A DNA stretch of 64,000 nucleotides. Origin: Antedon mediterranea (lineage: Eukaryota; Echinodermata; Crinoidea; Comatulida; Antedonidae). Made by a program: the position numbers and the translations under genes. Positions 10,180-23,200 of the stretch are shown here, piece by piece. The notes below the pieces were generated by a model, which was not told where the DNA came from, ran no database searches, and saw only the letters and a list, made by a program, of their open reading frames with translations. The DNA is taken from the NCBI RefSeq assembly GCF_964355755.1, contig NC_092679.1, positions 23,684,432 through 23,748,431 on the forward strand, given 5' to 3'. Position 1 is the first letter of the stretch. Each line of letters starts with the position of its first letter.

Positions 10180-13100
10180 AATGCCTACGTTGACAGCCAA
10201 AACGGAAACATTGCTTATTGAATACATACATCTCAAATGATACAATCTAACCGTGCAGGTAAAAGAGGCGGGGGAGTTGCCCTTTAAATTTCAGATGAAC
10301 TAAATTTCAAAATCAGAAGTGATATAAATTTACCAACAAACTAAAATTATGATTCGTTATTTATTGAAATAGAATCTATTACCAAAAATAGCATTGTTGG
10401 TATTATCTATAGGCCTCCCAATAGCTCTTTTTAACCATTCATAAACAACATTTCTAACTGCATTGATTCAATAACAAAGGAAAAAAAAACAATTATTTGT
10501 CTGTGATGACTTTAACCTAGACCTTATAAAACACTCAACCCATAACTACACGAATGAATTCTTAAACACCATGTACTCAGCATCTTTATATCCTCTAATT
10601 GACAAACCAACTAGAATAACCACTAAAACATCTACACTTAGTGATAATATTTTTACAAATGTACTTGACCAAAAAATAACTCCTGGTATTCTTTTTAACG
10701 ACATTACTGATCACTTTCCAGTATTCCAAATCCTAAACAATTCCCATTCAAATCAAATAAAAAATTTAAAATGTAACAAAAAACATTACTCAAGAAAGAT
10801 AAACCAAGAAAATATAGCATCTCTAGGGATTAACTTAATGAACACGAACTGGGACGTGTCTACCAAAATAACTCTGCAAATGAATCCTACAATATTTTTC
10901 TCGACAGATTTTCTTCACTATACGATACTCACCTCCCAAAGACAAGAACTAAAATTAACAAACGTAAACTTTGTAAACCATGGATAACAAAAGGTATAAT
11001 CAAATCTATAAACACTAGAAATAAATTATATAAAAAATATATAAAAACACCAAATATGATTAATAAAACCAATTACATTACTTACAGAAATAAACTCACA
11101 CGACTAATAAGAACATCATGTAAGCAACACTATACAAATAACGACTATAAAAATAACATTAAAAAAACCTGGAATATAATTAATAACATTCTCTGTAAAA
11201 ACACCACAAAGACGCTACCTAGTTATTTTACAGATAATGGTACAAAAATTACTGACCCATCTCAAATTGCCAATAAATTCAATCGCTATTTTACTGATAT
11301 TGGACCTAAACCTTCTTCTAAAATTTCGGCTACTCATGGCAACTTTACTGATTATCTAAGGAATCCCACTCAAAATTCAATTTTCTTCCAACCTACATCT
11401 GGTAAAGAGATTCTTGAAATAATTTCTAATCTAAAAAACAGTAAAAGTGCTGGCCTTGATGATATTGAACCCACGATTATTAAAGAAATTGGACCTTTTA
11501 TTACCAGACCCCTTACCCACATTTTTAATCTATCACTAACTAATGGTGTATTTCCATCATCCTTAAAAATCGCCAAAGTAATTCCTATTCATAAAAAAAA
11601 TGATTCCCATTCCTTTGAAAACTACCGTCCAATCTCAATTTTGCCTTGCTTTTCTAAAATACTCGAACGCCTTATATACAATAGACTTTACAACTTTCTT
11701 TCTTCACATAAATCTTTTCATGATAACCAATATGGCTTCAGACCAAAACATTCTACCGATCTTGCAATCCTTGACATTCAAAGTAAAATCCCTAACGCCT
11801 TATCTAAAAATCACCATACTATTGGCTTATTTTTGGACTTGTCTAAAGCATTTGACACTATTAACCACACAATTCTTTTAACTAAACTTAGTCACTATGG
11901 TATCCGTGGAACTCCTCTATCTCTACTCTCTAACTATCTCCAAAACAGACAACAAATCACCTCTTTCGGCTCCTACTCCTCAGAAGTTCTTCCCATAACA
12001 TGCGGTGTGCCCCAAGGATCAATTCTTGGTCCTCTACTTTTTCTCATCTATGTCAACGACATCATCAACGCTTCCAACTCTTTTGAATACGTCCTGTTTG
12101 CCGACGACACGAACATTTTTTCCTCCCATCCTGACTACAACACCTTAACTAGAATTTTTAATAAGGAAATAAAACATATATCTCACTGGCTTAAACTTAA
12201 TAGACTCTCACTAAATATAAACAAAACTGAATATATACACTTTTCTCCAAATAGAACATGCAATGACAATCAAAACACAATCCATATAGAAAACACTCCT
12301 ATCAAAAGGGTTACTTATTCTCAGTTCCTTGGTGTAACTATAGATGATAACTTAAACTGGAAAACCCATATAACAAATATAGCTAATAAAATTTCAAAAA
12401 ACATCGGTGTCTTAAAAAAACTTAAATATATTCTACCCTCTAATATCCTCTTTTCTTTATATAACACATTAATTTTACCTTATCTATCTTATTGTAACAT
12501 TGCTTGGGGAATTACAGATACTAAAAATAAAACTCTCTGTCCATGGGCTTCCACACATATTTCTAAATTAGACAAACTCTTTAAACTCCAAAAACGGGCT
12601 ATTCGCATTTGTACCAATTCTCACTATATAGCCGGCCCACACAAAGTCCCTTTTCTTTAAACTTAATACCCTAAACATCTTCGATATTAACAAATTACAA
12701 ATCGCCACATTCATGCACAGATACTCAAACAATCAACTTCCAAATATTTTCAAACATTTCTTCATCAAAAATAATGAATTTCACAACTACAATACAAGAA
12801 ACGCCAACAATTACGCCACAATAAATTTAACCCATAACACAATCCGGAATTCTATCAAATACCATGGTCCTCTAGTATGGAATAATTTAAGTCAATCCTT
12901 ACTAAATACTAATAACTTAAATACATTCAAATCCAAATATAAACAATTCCTTTTATCACAATACAGATCGTATTAATAAAATGTTTTCATCAAACTTTTT
13001 TTTTTGTCTCACCTCCTGCAAGTATATATGATAGTACATATACTATACCCTTTACGTTTGTCCTCTTGTTGTGTTTGTATTGTCCTGTAGCGTAATTGTG

Positions 13101-13350
13101 TATAAAAAAATAAAAATAAATATATATATATATATATAATATTATTTCTACTACTTTAATTAATATTTAGTTATTGTCTATTGTAATTGATACAATTATT
13201 AGTGTATTTTGTACTGGTGAAACCAGGCTTAAAGCTCTATATTGAGCTTATTTGGTCTTTTCCAGGCTTTACATTTTTTTATTTAATACTTATTATGTAA
13301 AAATATTAAGTTTGATGCATTGTGAAATAAAAACGAACGAACGAAGTCTC
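10180..13350 (+). mobile_element. non-LTR retrotransposon, Jockey/CR1/L2-type, endonuclease and RT, broken
   Basis: The element has the order APE endonuclease then reverse transcriptase. Endonuclease traces run from about 10200 (KRGGGVAL, then IGIIYRPPN-like, DFNLDL and ITDHFPVF). They contain in-frame stops near 10288 and 10436 and a frameshift around 10870-10930. The RT frame is long (11056-12660, 534 codons). It shows KSAGLDDI, YRPISILPCFSKILERL, LDLSKAFDTINH, GVPQGSILGPLLF and the catalytic FADD at about 12095-12110. A frameshift near 12630 moves the C-terminus to the 12713-12976 frame (YNTRNA, GPLVWNNL). The 3' region ends near 13345 in a gaac/cgaa repeat. The element is 5'-truncated and not autonomous. 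Clade assignment within the Jockey superfamily is tentative. Confidence 0.9.
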
Positions 13351-14994
13351 TCTTCTCCCAGACGTGCTTTGTGATTTGAGCGTGCCCAGCCTGAGTTTAA
13401 AATTCCCATTTTGTCAGCTTCCGTAAATTATAAGCTTCCGCGCAGTTGCATAATGCCTCCGTCCTCTTGAATATAACTCCTAAAGGCGCGGCGCGAAAAT
13501 ACTTCACAGCGCCCTCTACAAACGCTAGTTGATTGTGCATACATTGTATTGTGCAACGATATATAGGCCTACGGTGGTAAAACTATAGAGGTAAAATTAA
13601 GCCTTCGGCTTCTAGATATTTGGAAACAAATAATTAAAAAACAAATAATTAAAAATCAATTCAAAGCAGACTCACAGAATGACTATTATGTATCATAGGA
13701 AAATACTACAGCATATCCTGTTTTACATGGGGTGCCTGTATCGGTTAGGTTAAGGGTTAGGTTATAGGGTTTATGATACAGGCGTCCCATGCTGTATAAC
13801 GAAAATGTCATTTAAGATACAGGTTAAAGTTTTATACAGTTACAGTTTTTAATTGGTGTTTAAATAATACATGATTGAGTTGACCTTAATTAGATACTTA
13901 ATAGTTTTAATATCTCTATTCTATTTGAATACAGAAAACAAAGGATGGACACGAAAATCGGTTTTGGGGTTAATATACCCATGGAAGATTTAAATTAATT
14001 GTAATTTCACTCTTCCTTGATATGTCCGAATTAAATTCATAAGTATTCATAACCTCCGCAAGAGAGATTAAGGGCCTATTTACATACATTTGTATTTACA
14101 TTTATTACATAATTACATTTACATAAACAATTATTATAATTTACGGGACTTTGTATAATTTACAGGGCTTCCATTTGAATACAGAAAACAAAGGATGGAC
14201 ACAAAAATCGTTGCCATAGCAACTGTTATAAGAACAGACCGAAAACATGATTGTTTCGACAATGTTAAAGGTAAACATTTCTGTACTGAAAACGAAATAA
14301 ACTGAATTATTGTAGTTCCATTACTTTTAGTTTTAAAGCAGATCTATCCTTTAACTGTTTGTAACATACATTGAGTTTTCTTTCCAATTTAGTTTATCAT
14401 CGATAGTTTTACAATTTATAATGTTTGACAATTTCTACTTTATTCATAACAGTCAACTGAATAAATTTCTAAAATCAATATTTCTTTAGTTTTCATTACA
14501 TTCAACCTTTATTAATTGTTGTTATCAAAGTATACATGTAGAAAAACGACCAACATTTAAATCAAAGTAGAGAACTGAGTAGAGTTTCTGCAGATTTCAC
14601 GTGCACAAGCCTAAAACTCACAAAAACTATTGTTTATTATCGATATAACTTAAACTGCACGTGTTGCTAAAAGTGTAGCTTAAGCAAAATAGGTATGAGA
14701 TCACCCCAGTTTGCCTTCATGAGTTTCTGTGTTTGTTTGTCTATGTGTTAGCAAGATTAAGTCAAAACTACTAAACTTGATCCTTCGGATCTGTTTATTC
14801 TGAACCTATTACCTCAGCTTGACAAAATTAAAACGCTTACTAATATGTGTTCCGCAATCTCACCCCAATTGGCAAGATAACGATAATTAAGACTTTAATA
14901 GTGCCCATGTGCTTACTTTTTTGTTTACTGTGATAACCAATCCACCTATATCATTTTTTAAAACATTAGATAACATTCATTTGGAATCGCAAAC
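13351..14994. other. non-coding DNA with small repeats
   Basis: No gene is seen. A small inverted-repeat unit lies at about 13720-13797: tacatggggtgcctgtatc against gatacaggcgtcccatgctg, with a gttagg-rich centre. A direct repeat of about 40 bp (gaatacagaaaacaaaggat) occurs near 13927 and again near 14176. Nothing else is recognised. Confidence 0.5.
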
Positions 14995-15900
14995 CGGATA
15001 AAATAAAGAGAAAACTAATTATAAATACAATAGAAAAGGAAACAGAAAGTATCATGGGTAAAACGATTTCTAGATGAAGATAACCGTGGTCGTTGGAAAG
15101 GCATATGGCAGGAGTTTTTAAACCCGGCTGGGGGTAATTTGATTTGATATTGTAATATATCACATAATGACTCAATTCTCAATAAAATAAGTGACTTTGT
15201 TTGTATATCAAGTAATTAAATGTTGGCACTCTGTTAATTATAAGCAAATAAATGATGTTGTAATGTTCCACAATGAAACATTACGGTTTAACAGTCATAT
15301 TACAATACAAGGTGAACAGTTTTTTTATAAAATGCTATAATGATAGTGGTATAACAGTAGTTAAATATATGATTTGCTATGATAACGGAAGTATGCTGTC
15401 TTATGAACAGTTTCATATTAAATATGATACACGTGTGGATTTTTTGACATACCATAGTATAATTGTAGCTATTCCTAAAATACGGAGAGAGGCCATGCAA
15501 TCTAAGACCTATGATTGTTAAAACAAAAAAATGAAGTAATAATTATAGCATCGAATTTGGGTATTATGTAAGCTGTGTATATATGATTTTTTTTTTAAAC
15601 TGAAAAAAAAAACTTAAAGATGTGTTTACCCCCCAAAAAACATGAACAATTAAGATGTATGCAATTTATAGCCTTCTGGTATTTTAAATGTAGGTTAATC
15701 ACCAAAATGTTCAGGGGGACAATTTAATATTTCTTTATTATCTTTATTGACCATAAATTTTGCCATTGTTAAATTACTTAGAACAATGCATTGTTAATTG
15801 CAGAATTTGATATTTATATTTATATTGTGTGTGTTTTACCGCTCCGTCGGTCCTGTTTTTGGTACCATGAAGTATGAAATAAATAATAATAAAAAAAATA
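14995..15900 (+). mobile_element. L1/Tx1-type LINE ORF2 C-terminal fragment with 3' UTR
   Basis: Around 15060-15170 the plus strand reads FLDEDNRGRWKGIW, then FLNPAGGNL. After indels, 15273-15521 reads FFIKCYNDSGI, DNGSMLSYEQF, KYDTRVDFL and HSIIVAIP. This block order (RFL-D, WK, W-GI, N-G-LSYEEF, FL-Y-II-AIP) is characteristic of the C-terminal end of Tx1/L1-like LINE ORF2 proteins. The fragment has frameshifts and stops between its parts. It is followed by an AT-rich 3' end with an a-rich/ataat tail near 15880-15900. It is a dead fragment. Confidence 0.7.
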
Positions 15901-16750
15901 AAATAATACATATATGGAATAATATTTTCAATTCGAATAAACGATAAATTAAAACAAACGCTTGTATACGGTATTCGCCTATTATGATTATCTCTGTCCG
16001 TATACTATAGATCGTGGGGTTATTTATTTCAACATTTATTTACAATAATCAACAATTTATATAAGACCATTTAGTGATTAAAATCAGAAGTTATAAAAAA
16101 ATAAACAAAAAAACAACTACTAAACGGTTTTTGACCGAATATTCACCAGATATCAATAGATACGTGATCTACGCGCTATTTTTTTAAATAACATAGGCCT
16201 AATTCATCTTAAATCATAAATACACCATATTTATCAACACATTTTGAGTGAATTCTATCAATACCGGTACACGTTGTGATGTGAATAAAATTAAAACTAC
16301 AGTATTCAATGATATCGATCGGACTAACTCATTTTAATAGACAATCTAACTTGACTGAGTAACAAAAGGGTTATTTATTTTGAAATGTTATTGTGTACAG
16401 AAAATAATTTATTTGTAAATGCATTGGTAGTGTCTCAGAGTTTACCACTGAATACATTACACAATAGACACGGATGAACGCGTTAGTTTTGTTACTGTTA
16501 TGATGATCAAACGCATTCGATAATGGCATTGCGACGGCAAGAAATTCAACTTTTAACTTCAATTTTATCAGTTTTTGAAAGAATTAAGCTTTGGAATTTA
16601 TAATATACCATAATAATCAAGGCATGTGGCTACTCTCTGGTGGTAGGATTTGTCTGGTAGCCTTGGTATCTGGTGGTATCTTGTGACGTTTAGTAGGACT
16701 CATCTAAATCAGCTATCAACTTATATTAGGCCTATGATTAAATTTTAAAA
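15901..16750. other. no recognisable feature
   Basis: AT-rich DNA between the LINE fragment and the edge of the calpain array. No similarity to the array units is seen here; homology with the 33.9-kb region starts only near 16755. Confidence 0.5.
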
Positions 16751-16763
16751 ATAACAGTCATAC

Positions 16764-16821
16764 CTGAACAGATAGAAAACGGCAAAACGGCCAATATCAC
16801 AAGGATTTGAAAGATGAACAT
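16764..16821 (-). CDS. orphan signal-peptide-like first exon at the array edge
   Basis: The minus strand reads ATG at 16821, then MFIFQILVILAVLPFSICS, and then a GTATGA splice donor at 16763. The peptide has an N-terminal hydrophobic core followed by small residues, as in a secretory signal. It is homologous to 33884-33941, with two amino-acid changes (F and I instead of L and S). No calpain or other downstream exon is found to its left in the window, so the exon is probably a stranded copy. Similarity to the array unit ends almost at its 3' border, near 16755. Confidence 0.45.
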
Positions 16822-16915
16822 CTTTTTACACAATTCTGTATAAACGCTAAACTTTACCTACGACAGTTCGTGACTGTGTCCGGTTAATAATAAAATACTG
16901 TAGTTTTTTTTTTAC

Positions 16916-16922
16916 CTTTATA
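16916..16922 (-). promoter_or_regulatory. TATA box of the orphan first exon
   Basis: TATAAAG lies about 95 bp upstream of the ATG at 16821. The box and the sequence just upstream (gcgtaattgac, then cactg-aagaatacaat) are conserved at 34031-34037 and its copies, although the surrounding DNA has diverged. Confidence 0.5.
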
Positions 16923-17227
16923 TCACACATAATTGTATTCTTACAGTGGGATGTGTCAATTACGCATCACGGGTCATTTAGCTTTTTGTAAACATTTTGA
17001 GAATTTTTGACCCGCGACTTTTTTGACTGATCGCATTATTGCTCGCCGTCTATTAACGGCTATTATTTAAAGTGTTTATTTGTAGACCTACTGTGCACTA
17101 TCGTATCTATATCGATCAGATTGGTATTGTTATAGTTTTAATAATAGTTTTTGTAATACTCGCTGCACTTGGTTACGCCAGTAGTTCAGTACATAAGATG
17201 TAGAATTAAAATAAAAACTATGCTATA

Positions 17228-17233
17228 TTTATT
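17228..17233 (-). terminator. polyadenylation signal of calpain gene 1
   Basis: AATAAA on the minus strand, about 45 nt downstream of the TAA stop at 17278-17280. The equivalents for genes 2 and 3 are at 35624-35629 and 50205-50210. Confidence 0.6.
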
Positions 17234-17277
17234 TATATATTCTGGTGTTTTAAACTTGCTGTTACTTCTTTCCGAGA

Positions 17278-20200
17278 TTAAAGCTTGGCACATATTTCGA
17301 GCAACTGAAAAAAAAAGAATAACCATTTGACTGTAATTCCAGATCTTCCGAAAGCTACAAGTTGGTTTGATTCGACAAAGATTCGAATCAGATTATGTAA
17401 ATTTGAATACTTTTTTTTCATTCATTTAATTGAATTTTGACTTTTAAATCGTTTGTATACGAACTGTATTATACAAAAAATAATATAAATTAAATTCAGT
17501 GAAATACAAAACAACCAACCAACCTAAGAGAGCAGTAAACCTACTGTGTACAGTTCATTCCAAGTTTTATATAATTTAGATTTTGCAATGCATACTTTAG
17601 CACCAGTTATTGACTACTTTTGAACAGTCTACAGATATTATGTATATTTCTAATACATTCTATTGGAATTGTACAATGCCTAGGTTGTTTGATGCGTAAA
17701 TCATTAGTTATTCTAACACATTCTAAAGGAGTCATAGCCCTTCACTACATTGTACCTTTAATGCTATACATTATATTATTCATTATTAGTTTACTATTAC
17801 TTACGTCTTCAAGTGTAAATGTCAGAGATTTCTCATTTGTTCCACCGAGCTTCTCAAATTTTCCTGCATAATAAAAAGATGGTAGAATTTTGATGGATGA
17901 ATGTGGATGGATGGATGGATGATTGAAGGATGGATGGACGATTGAAGGATGGATGAGGATGGATGGATTGAAGGGATGAGGATGGATGATGAATAAATGA
18001 ATGGATGGATGGATGATGATGATGATAAGGATGGATGGATGGATGATGTATGATGATGGATGGATGATGATGTATATATGATGCTGGATGGATGATGATG
18101 TATGCACGATGATAGATGGATAATGATGTATGGATGATGATGGATGGATGATGATTGATGGATGATGATGGATGGATGATGATGGATGGATGAATGGAAG
18201 GGATGAGGATGGATGATGGATGGATGGATGATGAATGGATGGATGGATGGATGGATGATGATGGATGGATGGATGGTGAATGGATTATGGATGATGGATG
18301 GATGATGATGATGGATGGATGATGATGATGGATGTATGATGATAGATGGATGATGATGGATGGATGATAAATGGATGATGGATTATGGATTATAATGAAT
18401 TATGATGGATGATATTATGGACAATGATGGATGATGGATAATGATAGATGTATGATGATGGATGGATGATGAATGGATGATGATAATAAGGAATGATGGA
18501 TGATGATGAATAAAATGATGGATGATAATGGATATTGATTGATGGTAATAGACAATGATGGATGATGAGGATGATAATGATGATGGATGAATGATGATGT
18601 ATGGGTGATGGATTGATGAATGGATGAATAATGGAAGTTGATAATTAATTTCAATTAAAATCTATTGCAAACCAATCGTAATCATCTAGGATGGAGCTAG
18701 TAACACTGTTATGCGTGGGTAATTTGTGAATGACGTAGTACCTACACGAGCCTAGATAGGAAGATCTGTACTGTCGTTTATTGCGAGAGGAGAGGGAAGT
18801 CCGGTAATGTGGAATGACAATGTAACAAGCCAGAGATGAAATAAAATCACGAATAAATTTAGCTGATTGCCGTTGTGTTAGTCGTTGTCAGAAAAGTAAT
18901 GACCGACATAACATATATATTTCTCATGTGTAGTAGTGTTTCTTTGATTGAATAATTTTGTTTGTATTATAACAGCTCATTTTGGATTTTCAGTAAATTA
19001 TCTAACGGCAAAGTTAAGCTTACCAAATTCAACACTGTAACTAATCCCTCACTATTCAATTATTATATTATTATACTATAAAATGGATTGCGTCATACGA
19101 ACATTGATTGACAGTAAAACGTAACAAAGATACGTTCTAGTCTGGTTATTAGGTATCCATGCAGTGATGATGCGGAGGGTTATTTTTGTAGTGTTCTATT
19201 TAAAATAAATTTGTTTACAAAGAAATATTTTGGTTGTAAAAGTCGTTAAATTCGTTGACGTCAGCATTACTTCTTTTACGAATTTGAACAATTAAACTAC
19301 AAAAAATTCAACAATGAATGATGCATCGAAACTCTGTAACTAATCATGCCTTCACACATGAACTTTGCGTAAAAAGAAATTAAAAGACGAAATAAATATT
19401 CAATCCTTTTCCTTATGCATATTGCCAAAGCTAATAATTGATTTGTCCATAATGATTGCGTTTGCCGGGGGTTTTCCATAATTTAAGACCAAATCATAAT
19501 GGTACGTATAGTTTTGTATTCCGTGTAGTACCCTATTTATCTTCATTTTTGTACGTCCGTAAATATTAGGCCGAACTTTGAAATAACCGTGTTATAGCGT
19601 TAACAGAGCAAAGTTTGCTTAAATCCATCCATCAGATCAATTCCATCCATTTCATACATATCATCCCACCAATCGTAATCATCGATGGAGCTAGTAACAC
19701 TGTTATGCGTGGGTAATTTGTGAATGACTTAGTACATACACGGGCCTAGATAGGGAAGATCATGTAACTAGTAACACTGTTATGCGTGGGTAATTTGTGA
19801 ATGACTTAGTACATACACGGGCCTAGATAGGGAAGATCATGTAACTAGTAACACTGTTATGCGTGGGTAATTTGTGAATGACGTAGTACATACACGGGCC
19901 TAGATAGAGAAGATATGTACTGCCGTTCATTGCGAGAGGAGGAGGAAGTCCGGTAATGTGGAATGACAATGTAACAAGCCAGAGATGAAATAAAATCACG
20001 AATACATTTAGCTGATTGGCGTTGTGTTAGTCGTCGTCAGAAAAGTAATGACCGACATAACATATATATTTCTCATGTGTAGTAGAGTGTTTCTTTGATT
20101 GAATAATTTTGTTTGTATTATAACAGCAAGTTCATTTTGGATTTTCAGTAAATTGAAAAATCTGACGGCAAAGTTGTTAAGCTTACCAATAGTTGATTTA

Positions 20201-23200
20201 AATTCAACACTGTAACTAATCCCTCACTATTCAATTATTATATTATTATACTATAAAATGGAATGCGTCATACGGAAATGGATTGATAATAAAACGTAAC
20301 AAATATACGTTCTAGTCTGGTTATTAGGTATCCATGCAATGATGACGAGGAAGGTTATTTTTGTAGCGTTCCATTTAAAATAAATTTGTTTACAAAGAAA
20401 TATTTTGGTTGTGAAAGTCTTTAAAATCGTTGACGCCAACATTACTTCTTTTACGAATTTTAACAATTAAGCTAACTAAAAAACATTCAACAATGAATGA
20501 TGCCCTGCAAATCTGTAACTAATCATGCATTCACACATGAACTTTGCGTAAAAATAAAATTCATCGACGAACGAAATTAAATATATTCAATCCTTTTCTT
20601 TATGCATGTTGCCAAAGCTAATAATCGATTTCAAGTCCATAATTATTGCGTTTTGCCGGGGTTTTTCCATAATCTAAGGCCAATTTCTAGGCCAACTCAT
20701 AATTGTACGTATAGTTTTGTATTTCCGTGTAGTACCCTATTTATCTTCATTTTCGTACGTCCGTAAATATTAGGCCAAACTTTGAAATAACCGTGTTATA
20801 CCAGTAACAGAGCAAAGTTTGCTTAAAACTTAAAACTTATTGTGTGTGGGTATATATTACATGGGTTAATTTGCCTCTTTTGACCCGCAGTCAGAAGCCC
20901 AGAATGTTAATAAAGTTCATATTTGACCAATTTTGATGGATGGATGGATGGATAGATAGATAGATAGATAGATGGATGGATGGATAGATGGATGGATGGA
21001 TGGATGGATGGATGGATAGATGGATGGATAGATGATGATGGATGGATGATGAATGGATGATAATGGATTATTTTGACAATGATTGATTTTATTCGATATT
21101 CATAAATAGTTAAAATATACAATGTACATATTAAAAAAGAATATCAGGATAACCCATTAAGTCGACAAAAAAAAGTAAACTTATTTCCAATGGGGTCCAA
21201 TCCGTATAAACTGAAAAAGTGAGTGATAGGGCCTAGTACAATATATATGATTAAGTTGGACGCAGTTCATTTCATTTTCATTTTCATTTTACTGTTCCAC
21301 CTAAAATATGACAAGACAAAGAAAAAACAGAATTTAAAAAACCTGGGTAGTTATTTGTTTATGTGAGGAGACTCAAGTAAGCCAAAAAAGGCTTTAAGGC
21401 TGAGTTCCAAAATACATCAGTTAATATGGAAAAACAAGAAAAAACATATAAAACAAGATAACATAAAAAAACAATATTATAAAATAACTTAATTAAACTG
21501 AGATTCCAAGTTGTTCATTATTAAAATATTCTTTAAGTTTTATTTTGAAGGTTGCATTATTTTGTATTGATTTAAGTGAAATGACGAATGATAATGAATA
21601 TTGATGGATGATAATGTGGACAATGATGGATGATGAGGATGATCATGATTATGAGGATGATGGATGAATGATGATGGTTGGATGATTGATGGATGTATGA
21701 TGATGTATGATGATGAATGGATGGATATGATGTGTAAATGATGGATTGATGAATGGATGGATAATGGATGTTGATAATAATGGAGGAATGATGGATGATG
21801 TCGATGAGGTTGAGGTGGAGGATGATGAAGATGACGATGGTGAGGATTGATGAGTATGATGGGTGACGATGAGGAGGATTATGAATGTGGATGATGGAAA
21901 AGGATAGATAATGATGGATATTGATGATTGATGACGACGATGACGATAGTGAGATATCTGTATGGATGGCTAGGCTCAGAATCGAATCCAAGTAAGCAAG
22001 ATATCTGATTCACACGGGCACTCTGGATCTTACAGTGTTACAACGCTTTCACACGGAATGTAAACACAAACAAAGATACAGATATCGATGTTTCTACAAG
22101 GTATCCATTTGTTGTAAGATGTGTGTAAATGTGAATTTGTGTACAAAGAGTAAGAGTTTAAATAGGCTACTTACTGATAACGTAGCGAATCTTTGAAACC
22201 ATTAGGAAAAATTCGTCGTATGTAATCTTATTGTCGCTGCCAACGTATCGACTCACTAGGTGCTGCAATATGGTGTCACTGGTTTTAAGACCTGAAACAG
22301 GATCCGTTGAATAGTAAAAAAAAATGGTTCTTCGTTTGCATTTAATAAACTGTAAATATTGCATACTATTTAAATATATGTACGTTCAAGAGTGCCGTTT
22401 TAAAAAAGAATAGGCGTGTGCTCAAATAAATGTATATACAATCATTAGTCATGTCGTACGAAAGGGCATAATATCAAAGTCTTAATGAATGGATGTATCC
22501 AATTGGAGGGAGAGGACTCGGTGAAGTGACGGGAGTTTAAAATTATCACACTTCTACTATCTTACATACCTGCTCGTGACAATGCATCTCGTAACTCGCT
22601 CACATCAAGAGTTTTGCTTTTGTCCTTATCAGCTCGAAGAAACATCATCTGAAATCAGAAACAAAGCTAGCCATAAGCACGTAGGCCAAGGTCTAACGCG
22701 AAGCTAAGTTTTAATGGATGTAGCCATTTAAACTTGCCAACTAACTTTGTATTGGTAATGTTTTACAACAAAATGGAGTCAAATCCGTCTCATGTGCCAC
22801 TGAGTAATATTAAAATTGTGATGCTTATATTTCTTATTGAATTTGGGCAAAGTTTATTACTTTCGTGGCAACCCATTCGCGAGATCAGAGAATATAACAT
22901 TATTAGCATTAGTTCGAGAAAACTTATGATTGACTTATTTTTATGTAGACTGTTTGTAGAGTACAGCTCTTGTAAGTAAGATCATCATTTCCATAATTAT
23001 ACCGTACTCTCCGGATTGTTGATATTTATAAATTATATTGGGATTAGTTAGCCCATAAACGTACATAGTACGTCGCAGCCTGTGTTCAGGCGCGTGTTCC
23101 GGATTTAAAATGAATAGTAAAAAATGTAAAATATATTTGTTTGTCTCTTGAACGGTAAAAGTTTCAATTTATATAAGCGCCCAGTGAAGCAGAACGAAGG

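Noticed and set aside
14966-15175. Minus-strand open frame with a hydrophobic segment
   Set aside because: The opposite strand matches the conserved WK / NPAGGNL block of a Tx1/L1-type LINE, which explains the open frame.
17745-18107. Minus-strand HPS-repeat proteins (also 18415-18654, 20907-21122 and 21572-21991)
   Set aside because: These are translations of the GATG/GGAT simple repeats in intron 16; only the short piece next to exon 17 is real coding sequence.
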